A stretch of 64,000 nt of DNA from contig JBGCFB010000115.1 of the NCBI GenBank assembly GCA_045106685.1, positions 4,318-68,317 on the forward strand, written 5' to 3'. The notes beneath the pieces were generated by a model, which saw only the letters and a list, made by a program, of their open reading frames with translations, was not told the origin of the DNA and made no database searches. The translations under genes and the position numbers were made by a program. Source of the stretch: JAUIGE01 sp045106685. GTDB taxonomy: Bacteria > Bacteroidota > Bacteroidia > J057. This document shows, piece by piece, positions 25,098 to 33,919 of the stretch (its first letter is position 1; the number at the start of each line of letters is the position of its first letter).

Positions 25098-25961
25098 TTG
25101 TCTAAATCAACCTTTGATATATATACAGATGCTATCCGGGAATTTATTTCAGTTCCCGGAATAGCTGCTCGTATGGTGATGCATGACGAAAAGCTCCCGC
25201 CGATGGAGCAGGTGCGATATGGTCCTCACAAACGAAATCACCTGATTGTGTATGAAGCTGCCTCAGGCGTAAAAGCGCGGAAGGAAATTATCTATTTCAT
25301 CCACGGAGGAGGCTGGCGAATGGGTTCCCCACATCGGAGAAGGCTCCTTGTGAAGCTTTTTACGGACATGGGCTATATCGTGATGATGCCTACATACAGG
25401 CTTGCACCTACGGTGTCATTTCCAGAGATTCATGAAGATGCATTCCGAGGTTTTAAAGAAGCACAGCATCATCCTTTTGCGGAAGGAAGGAAATTTATAT
25501 TAATGGGCGAATCTGCCGGAGGAAGTCTGGGGGCTTTTTTGGCTTATGATAAAAAAGCCCAAGAACAATCAGGTATCGACGTGTCATCGATACTGGGACT
25601 GATCTCAGTGGTAGGTGTGCTGGATATGGAGCCTATGCCGGACACCTTTGTGGTGCGTGATTATGCTGGAGAGCGAGATAGTGATTTGTTCAAAAAATCC
25701 AATCCAATATCGCTCCTGACAAGTGATGTGCATATCCCAGTCCTGGCTATTCATGGCGATGACGACGGACTTGTGCCTCATGCCTCAGCAGAGAACTTTA
25801 TTAAGGCGATTAATCGCCTTAATACTGGCCTTGGCGAATTTCATCTTGTGGCCAATGGAACCCACATGGGCGTAGCGACAGATTGGTATCTGGAGGATAA
25901 TTATACCCGCAAGGTGATTTTGAATTGGATAATGCAATTATCAATGAATGATGAACAATAA
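25098..25961 (+). CDS. Alpha/beta hydrolase (HSL/carboxylesterase type)
   Basis: 287 residues from a TTG at 25098, taken because the next in-frame ATG is about 26 codons later, just before the conserved part. HGGGWRMGSP is the oxyanion-hole motif of the hormone-sensitive-lipase group, GESAGGS holds the nucleophile serine, HGDDDGLVP supplies the catalytic aspartate and a C-terminal ANGTHMGV the histidine. It should hydrolyse small esters in the cytosol. No signal peptide is seen. The last codons of the gene form one arm of a perfect 18-bp palindrome. The start remains uncertain. Confidence 0.85.
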   Translation: MSKSTFDIYTDAIREFISVPGIAARMVMHDEKLPPMEQVRYGPHKRNHLIVYEAASGVKARKEIIYFIHGGGWRMGSPHRRRLLVKLFTDMGYIVMMPTYRLAPTVSFPEIHEDAFRGFKEAQHHPFAEGRKFILMGESAGGSLGAFLAYDKKAQEQSGIDVSSILGLISVVGVLDMEPMPDTFVVRDYAGERDSDLFKKSNPISLLTSDVHIPVLAIHGDDDGLVPHASAENFIKAINRLNTGLGEFHLVANGTHMGVATDWYLEDNYTRKVILNWIMQLSMNDEQ

Positions 25962-26001
25962 ACGATGAGCTAAAGCATGGATGCATCGTTTATTGTTCAT
26001 C
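25950..26001. repeat. Perfect 18-bp inverted repeat between convergent genes
   Basis: gatgaacaataaacgatg (25950-25967) and its exact complement (25984-26001), loop 16 nt. It includes the hydrolase stop codon. The flanks lack T-runs on either strand, so it differs from a standard terminator, although it may still end transcripts from both genes. Confidence 0.75.
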
Positions 26002-26017
26002 ATCAATTAAGAAAAGG

Positions 26018-27337
26018 CTATTTCCAGGTATAGTGGTCTACCATGATTTTCCAATTACCTGCGGTGTTTTTCTTCCAAACAAGTGTAAAGCGAACGACTG
26101 TGGTAATCTCTTTTCCAGATTGGTCATAGTACGTGAGATGCGAGATCCCTCGCTGGTAGGCGAGTGTTCCCTGACCTTCAATATGGATGTTTTCCAATTT
26201 CCATTTTATGCATCGGCCACGAAGCTCTTCCCAGTATGCGTCTATTGCCTCGCGCCCTTTTTCTTCATGCTTATGCCCTGTGACTACGGCATGATCGTCA
26301 TAAAAATATGAAATGGTCAGCATGTCGTTTTGGGCGACGGCTTCTTCCATTTTTTTATTTACTGCTAATATTTCCTCTTCAATTTTGCTTGGAGGGTATG
26401 GCATATCCACACTTTCTGGACCAGTATATTTTTTGGTATCAGCAAGCCAGTGCATGAGATTGAGTACCATCTGGGCATTCTGTGGAGCGTAAGGACTGTT
26501 GAAGCCAGCCTTTACATCACCCATAATAATCTGAGCGGAAAACATGCCCGCTTCGCCCCAAGCGGCCATTTTACCTGAACCATATTCCAGCAAAGCCCCT
26601 TGACAATATCCTTCCAGACTTTTGGTGGGCGTATCGTCTTTAAATCGCCAGGCGGTATCGGGTTGGAGTGATTGATTTTCGGGTAAAAAATTGAGGACTG
26701 GAATCGCATTTTTGGGAGGCAAAAAAGCGGAACCTGAAAAGCTGGCGATCCGGTTGATTCCTTCCATACTTTTTAACCCTTCAGACACAGGACTTTTAGG
26801 AATCATATCACCTTCAAAATGGCTAGGAGGCCAGAAGTAAGGTTTGATTTTCGCAAAACCATTGAGCCATTTGAACCCAAAGGCTTTCCCCAAGTCATAA
26901 GCGGCACCCGAAAAAGGCATATGGTCGGCGATCAATAATAGCTTGCCGCCATTATCGACCCACTGTTTAATCGTTTTGATTTCCTTTTTACTGAACGCTG
27001 AAGGATTAGGAACCACCCAATTTCCATTGGTATTACGTTCGTGAATTGCATTTGCGATGATAAGGATGTCGCAATTTTTTAGAGATTCGGCATCTTCAAA
27101 AAGCGTTTTCACCCTTTCAACACGAAAGCCGTCCATCTTCATCATTTTTATAAAACCACCAAAGCCCTGAGAAGCTGCATGCAGGTTGTTGTGCCCTTCG
27201 TCGATAAAGATCATGGGCCCTTCCCCTCGCATATACGCTGCCTGATCGATGTCTGGAATGAACGTCGTGTCGGGAAGTTGCTGAGCTTGAGTTTGCAGAC
27301 AGAGCGCTGTCAATAAACTTAAAATGATGAATCGCAT
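26018..27337 (-). CDS. Secreted DUF4350-like protein with C-terminal SnoaL/DUF4440-like domain
   Basis: 439 residues from the ATG at 27337, which gives the signal peptide FIILSLLTALCLQTQAQ; the longer frame upstream crosses a repeat. The first two-thirds is an alpha/beta domain of the type MIFIDEGHNNLH...CDILIIANAIHE...IKQWVDNGGKLLLIADHMPF, resembling DUF4350/glutamine-amidotransferase-like folds in which the strand-loop GGKLLLIAD is typical. From about residue 315 comes a nuclear-transport-factor-2-like domain (EEEILAVNKKMEEAVAQNDM ... NWKIMVDHYTWK). The protein is presumably periplasmic. Whether it is an enzyme is unknown. Its start is preceded by the palindrome at 27392-27480. Confidence 0.75.
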   Translation of the reverse strand: MRFIILSLLTALCLQTQAQQLPDTTFIPDIDQAAYMRGEGPMIFIDEGHNNLHAASQGFGGFIKMMKMDGFRVERVKTLFEDAESLKNCDILIIANAIHERNTNGNWVVPNPSAFSKKEIKTIKQWVDNGGKLLLIADHMPFSGAAYDLGKAFGFKWLNGFAKIKPYFWPPSHFEGDMIPKSPVSEGLKSMEGINRIASFSGSAFLPPKNAIPVLNFLPENQSLQPDTAWRFKDDTPTKSLEGYCQGALLEYGSGKMAAWGEAGMFSAQIIMGDVKAGFNSPYAPQNAQMVLNLMHWLADTKKYTGPESVDMPYPPSKIEEEILAVNKKMEEAVAQNDMLTISYFYDDHAVVTGHKHEEKGREAIDAYWEELRGRCIKWKLENIHIEGQGTLAYQRGISHLTYYDQSGKEITTVVRFTLVWKKNTAGNWKIMVDHYTWK

Positions 27338-27391
27338 GGTATTGGATTGTTGAAAGTGCTTGTGTGAAAAACTGACGATGTTCAGGTCTTT

Positions 27392-27480
27392 ACTACTTGA
27401 TCCTTGCTGCTCGATACTAGCTACTCTCGTGTGTTTTTTAGCCATTCAAGAGTAGCAAGTATCAAGAATCAAGTAGCGAG
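27392..27480. repeat. Intergenic palindrome, CTACTTGATCCTTG word family
   Basis: ctacttgatccttgctgctc followed by gatactagctactctcg pairs with the right side, whose complement reads ctacttgattcttgatactt then gctactcttg. The right arm lacks 7 nt (ctgctcg) relative to the left. Same family as 363-456. Confidence 0.65.
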
Positions 27481-27498
27481 TTTTCGGAAGAGGAACAA

Positions 27499-28161
27499 TT
27501 ATAATTTGGTCGCACGAAGCATTTCTCGTTTGCCTGGAGGGCCTTGTGCGCGTTCTGTTTTAAAACCGACAGCCTTCATGGCGCGACGCACATCGCCTTT
27601 GGCGCAATAGGTCGTCAGTATGGAACCTTCGCGCATATGTGCATACAGCTTTTCGAAAATCGGCTCCGTCCACAGCTCCGGCTGACTATTAGGCGCAAAA
27701 GCATCGTAAAAAACGATGTCGAAGATATTGTCACCAAAATCGTGATCCTGTAGCGATGTCTCTATTTTGTGGAGGTGAAAATAATCGTTGATTTGAATTT
27801 CCTCATTCCAGGCGGCTTCATGGATCGAATTAAACAAGGCCTGCCCATTCAACACTTCGCCATAGTTGAGGCTTGCTTGAGCAGGTTTAGAGATCGGATA
27901 AGCCTCCAAGCTGGTGTAGGATAGCTGTTGCTGATCCGCATTTGCACGCAGGCCTGCGAGTAGCGTATTCAAACCAGTGCCGAAACCCATTTCAAAAATC
28001 CGCAAGATTTCCGGTTTAGGATTCAATACATTCCAGGCCATATCCATAAACACATGTTGCGATTCCTGGATCGCCCCATGACGCGAGTGATATGTTTCAC
28101 CAAAGTGGTCATTAAAGAGCGTCGAACTTCCGTCCCTGGTGAGTTGATGGCTGTTATGCAT
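27499..28161 (-). CDS. mnmD: tRNA (5-methylaminomethyl-2-thiouridine)(34)-methyltransferase
   Basis: 220 residues. The SAM site IFEMGFGTGLNTLL (motif I) follows an N-terminal GETYHSRHGAIQESQHVF, and FDIVFYDAFAPNSQPELW is the conserved MnmC-type catalytic/SAM segment; the end GPPGKREMLRA is also typical. MnmD is the stand-alone methyltransferase domain of MnmC and completes mnm5s2U at the wobble position of tRNAs for Lys, Glu and Gln. It lacks the FAD oxidoreductase half. Its start overlaps the stop of the upstream SP[FY][FH]N-family gene by 8 nt, so it ends a four-gene minus-strand operon. Confidence 0.95.
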   Translation of the reverse strand: MHNSHQLTRDGSSTLFNDHFGETYHSRHGAIQESQHVFMDMAWNVLNPKPEILRIFEMGFGTGLNTLLAGLRANADQQQLSYTSLEAYPISKPAQASLNYGEVLNGQALFNSIHEAAWNEEIQINDYFHLHKIETSLQDHDFGDNIFDIVFYDAFAPNSQPELWTEPIFEKLYAHMREGSILTTYCAKGDVRRAMKAVGFKTERAQGPPGKREMLRATKL

Positions 28162-29599
28162 ATGCTTCTTCTAGTTCTTCGATCTTTTCATATAGCCAGT
28201 CATATTCGGGAATACCATTGGCAGGAGTAAAGGTAGCCTTTAACGCCAGGAGTTCATTTAGACCTTTATCACCGATTTTAATTCGATATAGAGCCATTAA
28301 ATTTTGGACAAAGGCAATGTGAGCAGATTTGTAAACTGGTCTCACGCCTGTGATTCGGTGTAAAAATACCCGAAATGAATTTGCTGTTGCTTCTAACAAA
28401 TCAAATCTGTCCTGCTCATAAAAGATTTTTATTCGTAACCGTTTGATACCAATAGAGATTGCCACATCAGGAGCATGGAGATCAGCTGTTAACCTTAAAG
28501 CCTCGTTATGTTTTCCTTCAGCAAAATACAAACGAGCAAGATTAAACTGCTTTACTTGCTCGCGTACTTCGACGGCGATGTAGTTGATGTGGGATTTTAT
28601 AAATGCCTTGACCCATTTAAGCTCTCCTTGCGAAATTCCTAAATACACCATATTTCCAAAAGAGCGACTTTGCATAAGTCCCTGCTTTACAAGCCATTGA
28701 TTCTTGATAAGGATAAGCTGACCTTCAAAATACTCCTCATTGGATTTCCTTCGATCATTAGGGTATACTGCCTTAATGGCTAAATGAAGGGTAGCGTGAA
28801 TGGCTAAATTGTCATTGACCGAGAAAGCGGATAAGTGATTAAGCCAAAACGATTTCAGCTTTGTGTATGTCTCCAGAGATGCTGGAGCCAATGTAAGTTG
28901 ATAGGCATGATACCATAGCTGCCCAAGTAGTGGCAAGTTTGCTAGCTCCTTTGTAGCAAAGGCCACCACTTCCTGAGTCATTGGCATAGACTCACTCGTG
29001 GTGTTTTCCAAGATGGCCTGATGTTCAGCAACTGTTATTAAGCGCAGTTTTTCGATAATATAGTAATGATCTAGCGCCTGATTTGTGATCAGCTTTTGTT
29101 CTGATCTTTTTCGTGTAGCAATATTGGCTGAAAACAAGTTAAGGAGCATCAGTTCTATGTGGTAATGAGCATAGAAGTCCGTTACTGGATGTTTGCTTTG
29201 TTTTTTGAAGGTTGTCGTAAAATCCCTGTGTGTCTGCTCTGTAAAATATTTGGAGTTTTTCTTAAATAGATAATAATCTCCTTTTGGAATAGAAAGAAGA
29301 TATTTATCCTCTTTTAGCAGTTTTGTTCCTATAAATAAATCCGCCAGCTTATACAGCTTCGTCACATACTGATTCAGCAAAGGCTTCTGAAAGTTTCCGT
29401 TCAGTTGCAAACTCTTCCAGGCTTCCACATCACTGAAGGCCTCGTCTTTAAAATCGGGGTAGTGCTTTTTATAAAAATGAAATAGCTGAACGATCGTCTG
29501 GTTTGTATTGAAAAAAGGAGAAATAAGAAAACGCTCCAGGTCTTCCATCTCCTCATCATCAAATAGCGTGATAAGCTTGGTCAGCTTGCGATTTCTCAT
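28154..29599 (-). CDS. SP[FY][FH]N-family helical cytosolic protein, paralogue 1
   Basis: 481 residues, with no signal peptide or membrane segment; almost the whole chain appears helical, with a TPR-like look. I do not recognise a named family. Five copies in this window share: an RKL start, SPFFN at residues 27-31, LDHYYIIEKL, FNLARLYF, and KRLRIKIFYE followed by RVFLHR, and a WLYEKIEELE end. The first 84 codons are nearly identical in DNA to paralogue 2 upstream (about 21 mismatches in 252 bp by hand count), after which the two diverge sharply. It overlaps paralogue 2 by 4 nt and mnmD by 8 nt. Confidence 0.8.
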   Translation of the reverse strand: MRNRKLTKLITLFDDEEMEDLERFLISPFFNTNQTIVQLFHFYKKHYPDFKDEAFSDVEAWKSLQLNGNFQKPLLNQYVTKLYKLADLFIGTKLLKEDKYLLSIPKGDYYLFKKNSKYFTEQTHRDFTTTFKKQSKHPVTDFYAHYHIELMLLNLFSANIATRKRSEQKLITNQALDHYYIIEKLRLITVAEHQAILENTTSESMPMTQEVVAFATKELANLPLLGQLWYHAYQLTLAPASLETYTKLKSFWLNHLSAFSVNDNLAIHATLHLAIKAVYPNDRRKSNEEYFEGQLILIKNQWLVKQGLMQSRSFGNMVYLGISQGELKWVKAFIKSHINYIAVEVREQVKQFNLARLYFAEGKHNEALRLTADLHAPDVAISIGIKRLRIKIFYEQDRFDLLEATANSFRVFLHRITGVRPVYKSAHIAFVQNLMALYRIKIGDKGLNELLALKATFTPANGIPEYDWLYEKIEELEEAYA

Positions 29600-31032
29600 G
29601 CTTCAAGTTCCGCAATTTTTTCAACAAGCCAGTCATATTCGGCAGTAATAATAGACGGCTTGAATTGAGCCTTAAGGTCATGTAAATCTTGCAGGCTCTT
29701 GGTGCCTATTTTGACAGCATACAAGGTTGATATGCTTGCTAGAAACTTTTGATGTCCAATTCGGTAGCGATGCGATATAGCGGAGAGCCTATGGAGAAAA
29801 ACCCGTAAGGAATTGAGATTAGCCTCAAGCAAGTCGAAGCTATCTGTTTCATAAAAAGTTTTTATTCTCATACGCTTAACGCCCAAATTGATCGCAAAGT
29901 CGGACGAGTTTAGCTGGGCTGTAAGTTTTAAGCAAGTGTCATGTTTTCCTTCAAAAAAAGAGATCCTGGCGAGATTGTAATCTTTAATTAGGGCTCGACG
30001 ATCTTCTTCAACATGTTCAATGTATTTTTTGATAAAACCCTTAGCCCAGACAATCTCTTTTTGTTTTAAGGCTTGGAGGACGATGTTATTAAATAGGCGA
30101 TGCTGTATAAAGCCTTGTTTGATATGCCAATGATGCTGAATACCAAGCGAATAGAGTTCGAAAAAAACAGCATTGAGCTTGTTTCTATCGTGTTTAAATA
30201 TAGTTCGTGAGCTAAGGTTGATAACAGAAGCGATGCTTAAATTGTCATTTTCAGAAAGGATAGGGAGGTGCTTTTTCCAAAATGACCTTAATTCCTCATA
30301 AGTGTCGATCGCATCTAGGTTTGATGTTAATTCAAAAGCAAGTGTCCATATTTGGGCAAGCGGAAGCAGATTTTCGAATTCTTTCCTTGCATGAAGGTAA
30401 ACCTCTTGTATAAGAGGCGCCTCAAATGGAGCTACATTTTCAATAGTTTGCTGAATCTGAATGACGGCAGCGAGTCTCAATTTTTCAATAATATAGTATT
30501 GATCGAGGCTCGCATGGATTGTACTTGCTAATTTCACTTCCTTGCGAAAAGTAGCTGCGGATATAGCCATATTAAACTTTGAAAGCTCGGAGAGGAATAT
30601 CGCATGATAATCCCTACTCCCAATGCTTGGCTGCTTTTTTATAGACGCTTCAAAATCCTTATTAGTTTGTGCAGTAAAATAGGGAGAGCTTTTTTCAAAA
30701 AAGAAATACCTACTCCTAAGGGTCGCGAGATTGGAAGGGGATTGTGATGATAGTTTGGTGTCCAGGTATTGGATCACCAGCTTATACAACTTCGTCACAT
30801 ACTGATTCAGCAATGACTTCTGAAAATCTCCATTCAGCTGCAAGCTCTTCCAGGCTTCCACATCACTGAAGGCCTCGTCTTTAAAATCGGGGTAGTGTCC
30901 CTTATAAAAATGAAAAAGCTGAACGATCGTCTGGTTTGTATTGAAAAAAGGCGAAATAAGGAAGCGCTCCAGGTCTTCCATCTCCTCATCATCAAATAGT
31001 GCAATCAGCTTGGTCAGCTTCCGATTTCTCAT
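29596..31032 (-). CDS. SP[FY][FH]N-family helical cytosolic protein, paralogue 2
   Basis: 478 residues, soluble, predicted all-helical. Family marks: RKLTKLI start, SPFFN at 27-31, LDQYYIIEKL, FNNIV, YNLARISF, KRMRIKTFYE and RVFLHR, ending EYDWLVEKIAELE. The N-terminal region matches paralogue 1 nearly base for base, whereas residues from about 85 on differ strongly and keep only the family motifs. This suggests recent exchange of the 5 prime end. It overlaps the gene before and after by 4 nt (ATGA), so translation is probably coupled within the operon. No function can be assigned from sequence. Confidence 0.8.
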   Translation of the reverse strand: MRNRKLTKLIALFDDEEMEDLERFLISPFFNTNQTIVQLFHFYKGHYPDFKDEAFSDVEAWKSLQLNGDFQKSLLNQYVTKLYKLVIQYLDTKLSSQSPSNLATLRSRYFFFEKSSPYFTAQTNKDFEASIKKQPSIGSRDYHAIFLSELSKFNMAISAATFRKEVKLASTIHASLDQYYIIEKLRLAAVIQIQQTIENVAPFEAPLIQEVYLHARKEFENLLPLAQIWTLAFELTSNLDAIDTYEELRSFWKKHLPILSENDNLSIASVINLSSRTIFKHDRNKLNAVFFELYSLGIQHHWHIKQGFIQHRLFNNIVLQALKQKEIVWAKGFIKKYIEHVEEDRRALIKDYNLARISFFEGKHDTCLKLTAQLNSSDFAINLGVKRMRIKTFYETDSFDLLEANLNSLRVFLHRLSAISHRYRIGHQKFLASISTLYAVKIGTKSLQDLHDLKAQFKPSIITAEYDWLVEKIAELEA

Positions 31033-32459
31033 GCTTCAAGGTCTGCTATTTTTTCTACAAGCCAGTTGTATTCTGGGATGGAGCGCTTATTGTCGACCTC
31101 TTCCTTGATTTTTGCTAACGTGTCTTTCCCTTTATCGCCTGCCTTTACTTTGAATAGTTGGTTTATAACATTTATAAAAAGGTGATGATGATCTTTGTAA
31201 AAGTTGCTCACTCCTTTAATCCTATGCATATAAACGCGCAATGCATTGATGCCCGCTTCCATGAGGCCATTTTCATCAATTTCATAGTAACATTTTAGTT
31301 GCATACGCTTAGTTCCCACTGCCATTTGGGTATCTACAAAATCTATATTTACAATCCGTTTAAGACAAGAAGAGTAATCAGTTATGGCAAAATCAACACG
31401 TGCCATATTATAAGAATGCACGTCTTCAATAAAGTCTGGAATTAGATATTGCTGAAAATCCACAATGAAATTTTTTGCCCAATCTATTTTATTCAAGAAA
31501 AGCGCAACAAATACAATATTGTTAAAACGAATATGTTGAATCGGACCTTCTTTAAGTATCCATTTATGCTGGATACTCATAAGGTAAAGACTAAATAATT
31601 CTTCAATGTATCGCTTTCTATTATTTCCAAAGGCCTTTAGAACGCTTAGTTCAAGTACTTTAGTAACAAAAACGTTGGTATCAGAAGTGAAACCCTCATG
31701 ATTCATTAGCCAGAATTGTTTGAGCTCGCTGTAAGATTCTTCGTTACGTTGGTCTGTTAATAGTAGGTATACAAAATACCATAAGGCGGCCAGTGGCGGA
31801 AGTCCGTCAATTTTGTCTTTTGCATATTGAAATACTTCACTCGCAAATGGGGTATGTAAATGCTCGTTAGTTCGAGTTTGATGATTGAGTACAAGGGTCC
31901 CGATCCTTAGCTTTTCAATAATGATATATTGGTCGAGTGCTTGGTTAAGACTGGTGAAAATGGTTTCCATCTTATCCAAGGAGGAGATATTATTTGCGAA
32001 GTTATGATAGTCAAGCTCAATTTGATAGAGAATCTGAAAATCATCTGCTTTTTTAGGGATATGCTTTGAAAAAGTTTTTTTGAATTCCTTGTAATGCTTT
32101 TCAAAAAAATAGATAGACTTTTTGTTGATAAAATAGTTTGATTTGCTTCTATGTGCTTCTAGAACATTTCCTTTATGTGCTTCTGTATGAATAAACTGTT
32201 CAATAAGTTTATAAAGCTTGGTCATTAGTTGGGCAAATCGGCCCTTATCAAAGGGTGAGTTTGGTGATATTTGAGCCCATGCATCTTCTTGAGAAAACTC
32301 CTCTTTATCATATTTGGGCCAATATTTTAAAAAATAATCAAGAAGTGTAATGAGGTTTTCTTGCTTATTAAAGTAGGGAGAGCGCACAAAAAGGCCCAAA
32401 TCATCGCATTCTTGCTTGTTTAGGAGCATAATGAGCTGGGTCAGTTTCCGGTCTTTCAT
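31029..32459 (-). CDS. SP[FY][FH]N-family helical cytosolic protein, paralogue 3 (first gene of operon)
   Basis: 476 residues, helical and soluble. Family marks: RKLTQLI, SPYFN at 27-31, LDQYIIIEKL, FNNIVFVAL, YNMARVDF, KRMQLKCYYE, RVYMHR, ending EYNWLVEKIADLE. Its N-terminal part is clearly related to paralogues 1 and 2 but without their near-identity, so it did not take part in the same exchange. It is divergent from the secreted four-cysteine protein at 32587; the 127-bp gap carries ccaattacac followed by ttttg on the minus strand, similar to the promoter found before paralogue 4. It is the likely promoter-proximal gene of the 3-paralogue-mnmD operon. Confidence 0.8.
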   Translation of the reverse strand: MKDRKLTQLIMLLNKQECDDLGLFVRSPYFNKQENLITLLDYFLKYWPKYDKEEFSQEDAWAQISPNSPFDKGRFAQLMTKLYKLIEQFIHTEAHKGNVLEAHRSKSNYFINKKSIYFFEKHYKEFKKTFSKHIPKKADDFQILYQIELDYHNFANNISSLDKMETIFTSLNQALDQYIIIEKLRIGTLVLNHQTRTNEHLHTPFASEVFQYAKDKIDGLPPLAALWYFVYLLLTDQRNEESYSELKQFWLMNHEGFTSDTNVFVTKVLELSVLKAFGNNRKRYIEELFSLYLMSIQHKWILKEGPIQHIRFNNIVFVALFLNKIDWAKNFIVDFQQYLIPDFIEDVHSYNMARVDFAITDYSSCLKRIVNIDFVDTQMAVGTKRMQLKCYYEIDENGLMEAGINALRVYMHRIKGVSNFYKDHHHLFINVINQLFKVKAGDKGKDTLAKIKEEVDNKRSIPEYNWLVEKIADLEA

Positions 32460-32527
32460 ATTCTGGAATTAAAAAAATGGAGCAAAAGTGTAATTGGTAT
32501 TGGAGCGATGGATGTGTTGATTTGTTC

Positions 32528-32558
32528 TTGTAAGGAATTCTCAAGCTCCTTACTTTAT
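32528..32558 (+). promoter_or_regulatory. Bacteroidota-type promoter of the secreted protein at 32587
   Basis: TTG at 32528-32530 is separated by 20 nt from TACTTTAT (32551-32558), which matches TAnnTTTG except for the last two bases. The ATG follows 28 nt later. Confidence 0.5.
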
Positions 32559-32586
32559 TTCAAAGCATAACCTAATACAAAGTACG

Positions 32587-33483
32587 ATGACTCAAAAATT
32601 ATTCACAAGCGTATGCTGTTGTTTTCTATTACTTACTTGTGTTTTTGCACAACGCGGTTCTGCAACAGTACAAACATTTAGCGATTCGATCGTAGGGTTT
32701 CAACTCGACAGTCTTTCCAAAACACATGCTTATTTAAGTTGGGGAACAACTAAACGAGTACGTTCTTATAGTTTTAGTTACCAGGCTGATTCTGTTTTGA
32801 ATAAGCAAACGGTAACAGGAGCTTTTGGTAAATCTATTGCAATTCCACGCACTCGCAATTCTAGTGCTGAAATCTGGTCAATCAGAGCACGCTATATTGA
32901 TGGCACAATAAGCCCTCGGGCTTTGATTTTAGAAAGTGGGATTACCATTACTATTGAAGAGGTTTTTGTCATGGTCAACGACCACTGCCATCAAGGTTAC
33001 GCTGCTGATCCAAGCATGAATGTTTTCTTCCAGGATCTATGCATCATCGCAGAAATGAATGTTATTTGTCAGATAAATCAGGTGTATTGGGATACGAATA
33101 AGGATGCTACAGAGCCGATGTCAACGGAAGCGTGGACGATTGAACTTATGATGCTTGCAGATATCGATAACTCTGGCGTCGTACACGTTCTCGATTGTGA
33201 AGCTACTGCTGGGCTACGTACCGCAGGTGAAACCGAAGTGGTAATGCAGGCATATCCGAATCCTGTAAATGATCTTCTACGTGTAGACCTTGATATTCAA
33301 ACAAGCGAATCTGTAAACCTTCGACTCACTGATCTTGCTGGACGCAGTATCTATGAGCAAACTGTAAATCAAAATGGAAACCAGACAATCAGTATCCGTA
33401 CAGCGGACCTTGCTCCTGGAATCTATACGCTTCAGGTTCGCCAAGGCGCGAATGTTCAAACTCAAAAGATAATCAAGCGATAA
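32587..33483 (+). CDS. T9SS type A secreted four-cysteine protein A (paired with paralogue 3)
   Basis: 298 residues. Signal peptide with an unusual CCC run (LFTSVCCCFLLLTCVFA then QRG). Next comes an Ig/fibronectin-like unit (FQLDSLSKTHAYLSWGTT), then a module shared with the two other secreted proteins of this locus: an E-x-x-F/V-x-x-V strand, and cysteines in HCHQ, DLCIIAEMNVICQI and LDCEA. The type A sorting domain has MQAYPNPVNDL, DLAGRSIYE and ends KIIKR. It would be exported and attached or released outside the cell. It faces the helical paralogue 3 gene (127 bp between starts). A terminator follows at 33531. Confidence 0.82.
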   Translation: MTQKLFTSVCCCFLLLTCVFAQRGSATVQTFSDSIVGFQLDSLSKTHAYLSWGTTKRVRSYSFSYQADSVLNKQTVTGAFGKSIAIPRTRNSSAEIWSIRARYIDGTISPRALILESGITITIEEVFVMVNDHCHQGYAADPSMNVFFQDLCIIAEMNVICQINQVYWDTNKDATEPMSTEAWTIELMMLADIDNSGVVHVLDCEATAGLRTAGETEVVMQAYPNPVNDLLRVDLDIQTSESVNLRLTDLAGRSIYEQTVNQNGNQTISIRTADLAPGIYTLQVRQGANVQTQKIIKR

Positions 33484-33530
33484 TAAACTGAACCAATGTG
33501 GTTATATCCAAGCCACACTTTATTCCCTGT

Positions 33531-33558
33531 CCGACCCACAATGAGTGGGTCGGGTTTT
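33531..33558 (+). terminator. Intrinsic terminator of secreted protein A
   Basis: ccgacccac (33531-33539) pairs with gtgggtcgg (33545-33553), 5-nt loop, followed by gtttt. A smaller GTGG/CCAC hairpin precedes it. Confidence 0.8.
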
Positions 33559-33645
33559 AAAACAGAAAAACTTCAGCAGTATGAAATAAATTTTGGGCAA
33601 AATCTGTAATGGCATATTGGATAAAACCATTACATCTTTGTTCTA

Positions 33646-33800
33646 CCTGCTTGTTTTACATACAAAGTACATGCAGGACTTTTCGGCCACAGCGTAGCCA
33701 TTGCATAGGGAATGCAAGTATGCGCTGTGAATAACAGCCGGTGAGTCATCATCGATGCTTTGAGCGCCACAGATACTCGAGAAGTGCTGTGGCGTTTTTT
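33646..33800 (+). ncRNA. Candidate structured non-coding RNA
   Basis: Part of a 473-bp gap with no convincing reading frame. Consecutive elements: hairpin cctgc/gcagg (33646-33650 with 33673-33677); a long bulged hairpin with cggc-cacagcg (33684-33694), inner ttgcat/atgcaa (33701-33706 with 33712-33717), then cgctgtg (33723-33729) and gccg (33737-33740); and a terminal hairpin cgccacag/ctgtggcg (33765-33772 with 33787-33794) followed by six T. An element similar to the -7 box (CATCTTTG, 33633-33640) lies just upstream, 12 nt after a TTG. There is no plus-strand gene downstream, so it would be a free RNA of about 150 nt. I could not match it to SRP, 6S or a riboswitch. Confidence 0.45.
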
Positions 33801-33919
33801 CTTTTTACTGAAATGTATTTTCTAATGAAATTGTAAATGGAACCTAGTTAGAATTCGTGCTATTTGCTTTCATACAGCGAAAGCCAACTCAAAAAAACAG
33901 GAATCATTTCGTTGTTTTC

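Noticed and set aside
33640..33800. Cobalamin riboswitch, SRP RNA or 6S RNA
   Set aside because: The conserved B12 box, the GGAAG-type SRP loop and an obvious 6S central bubble flanked by closing stems were not seen; no gene lies downstream for a riboswitch.
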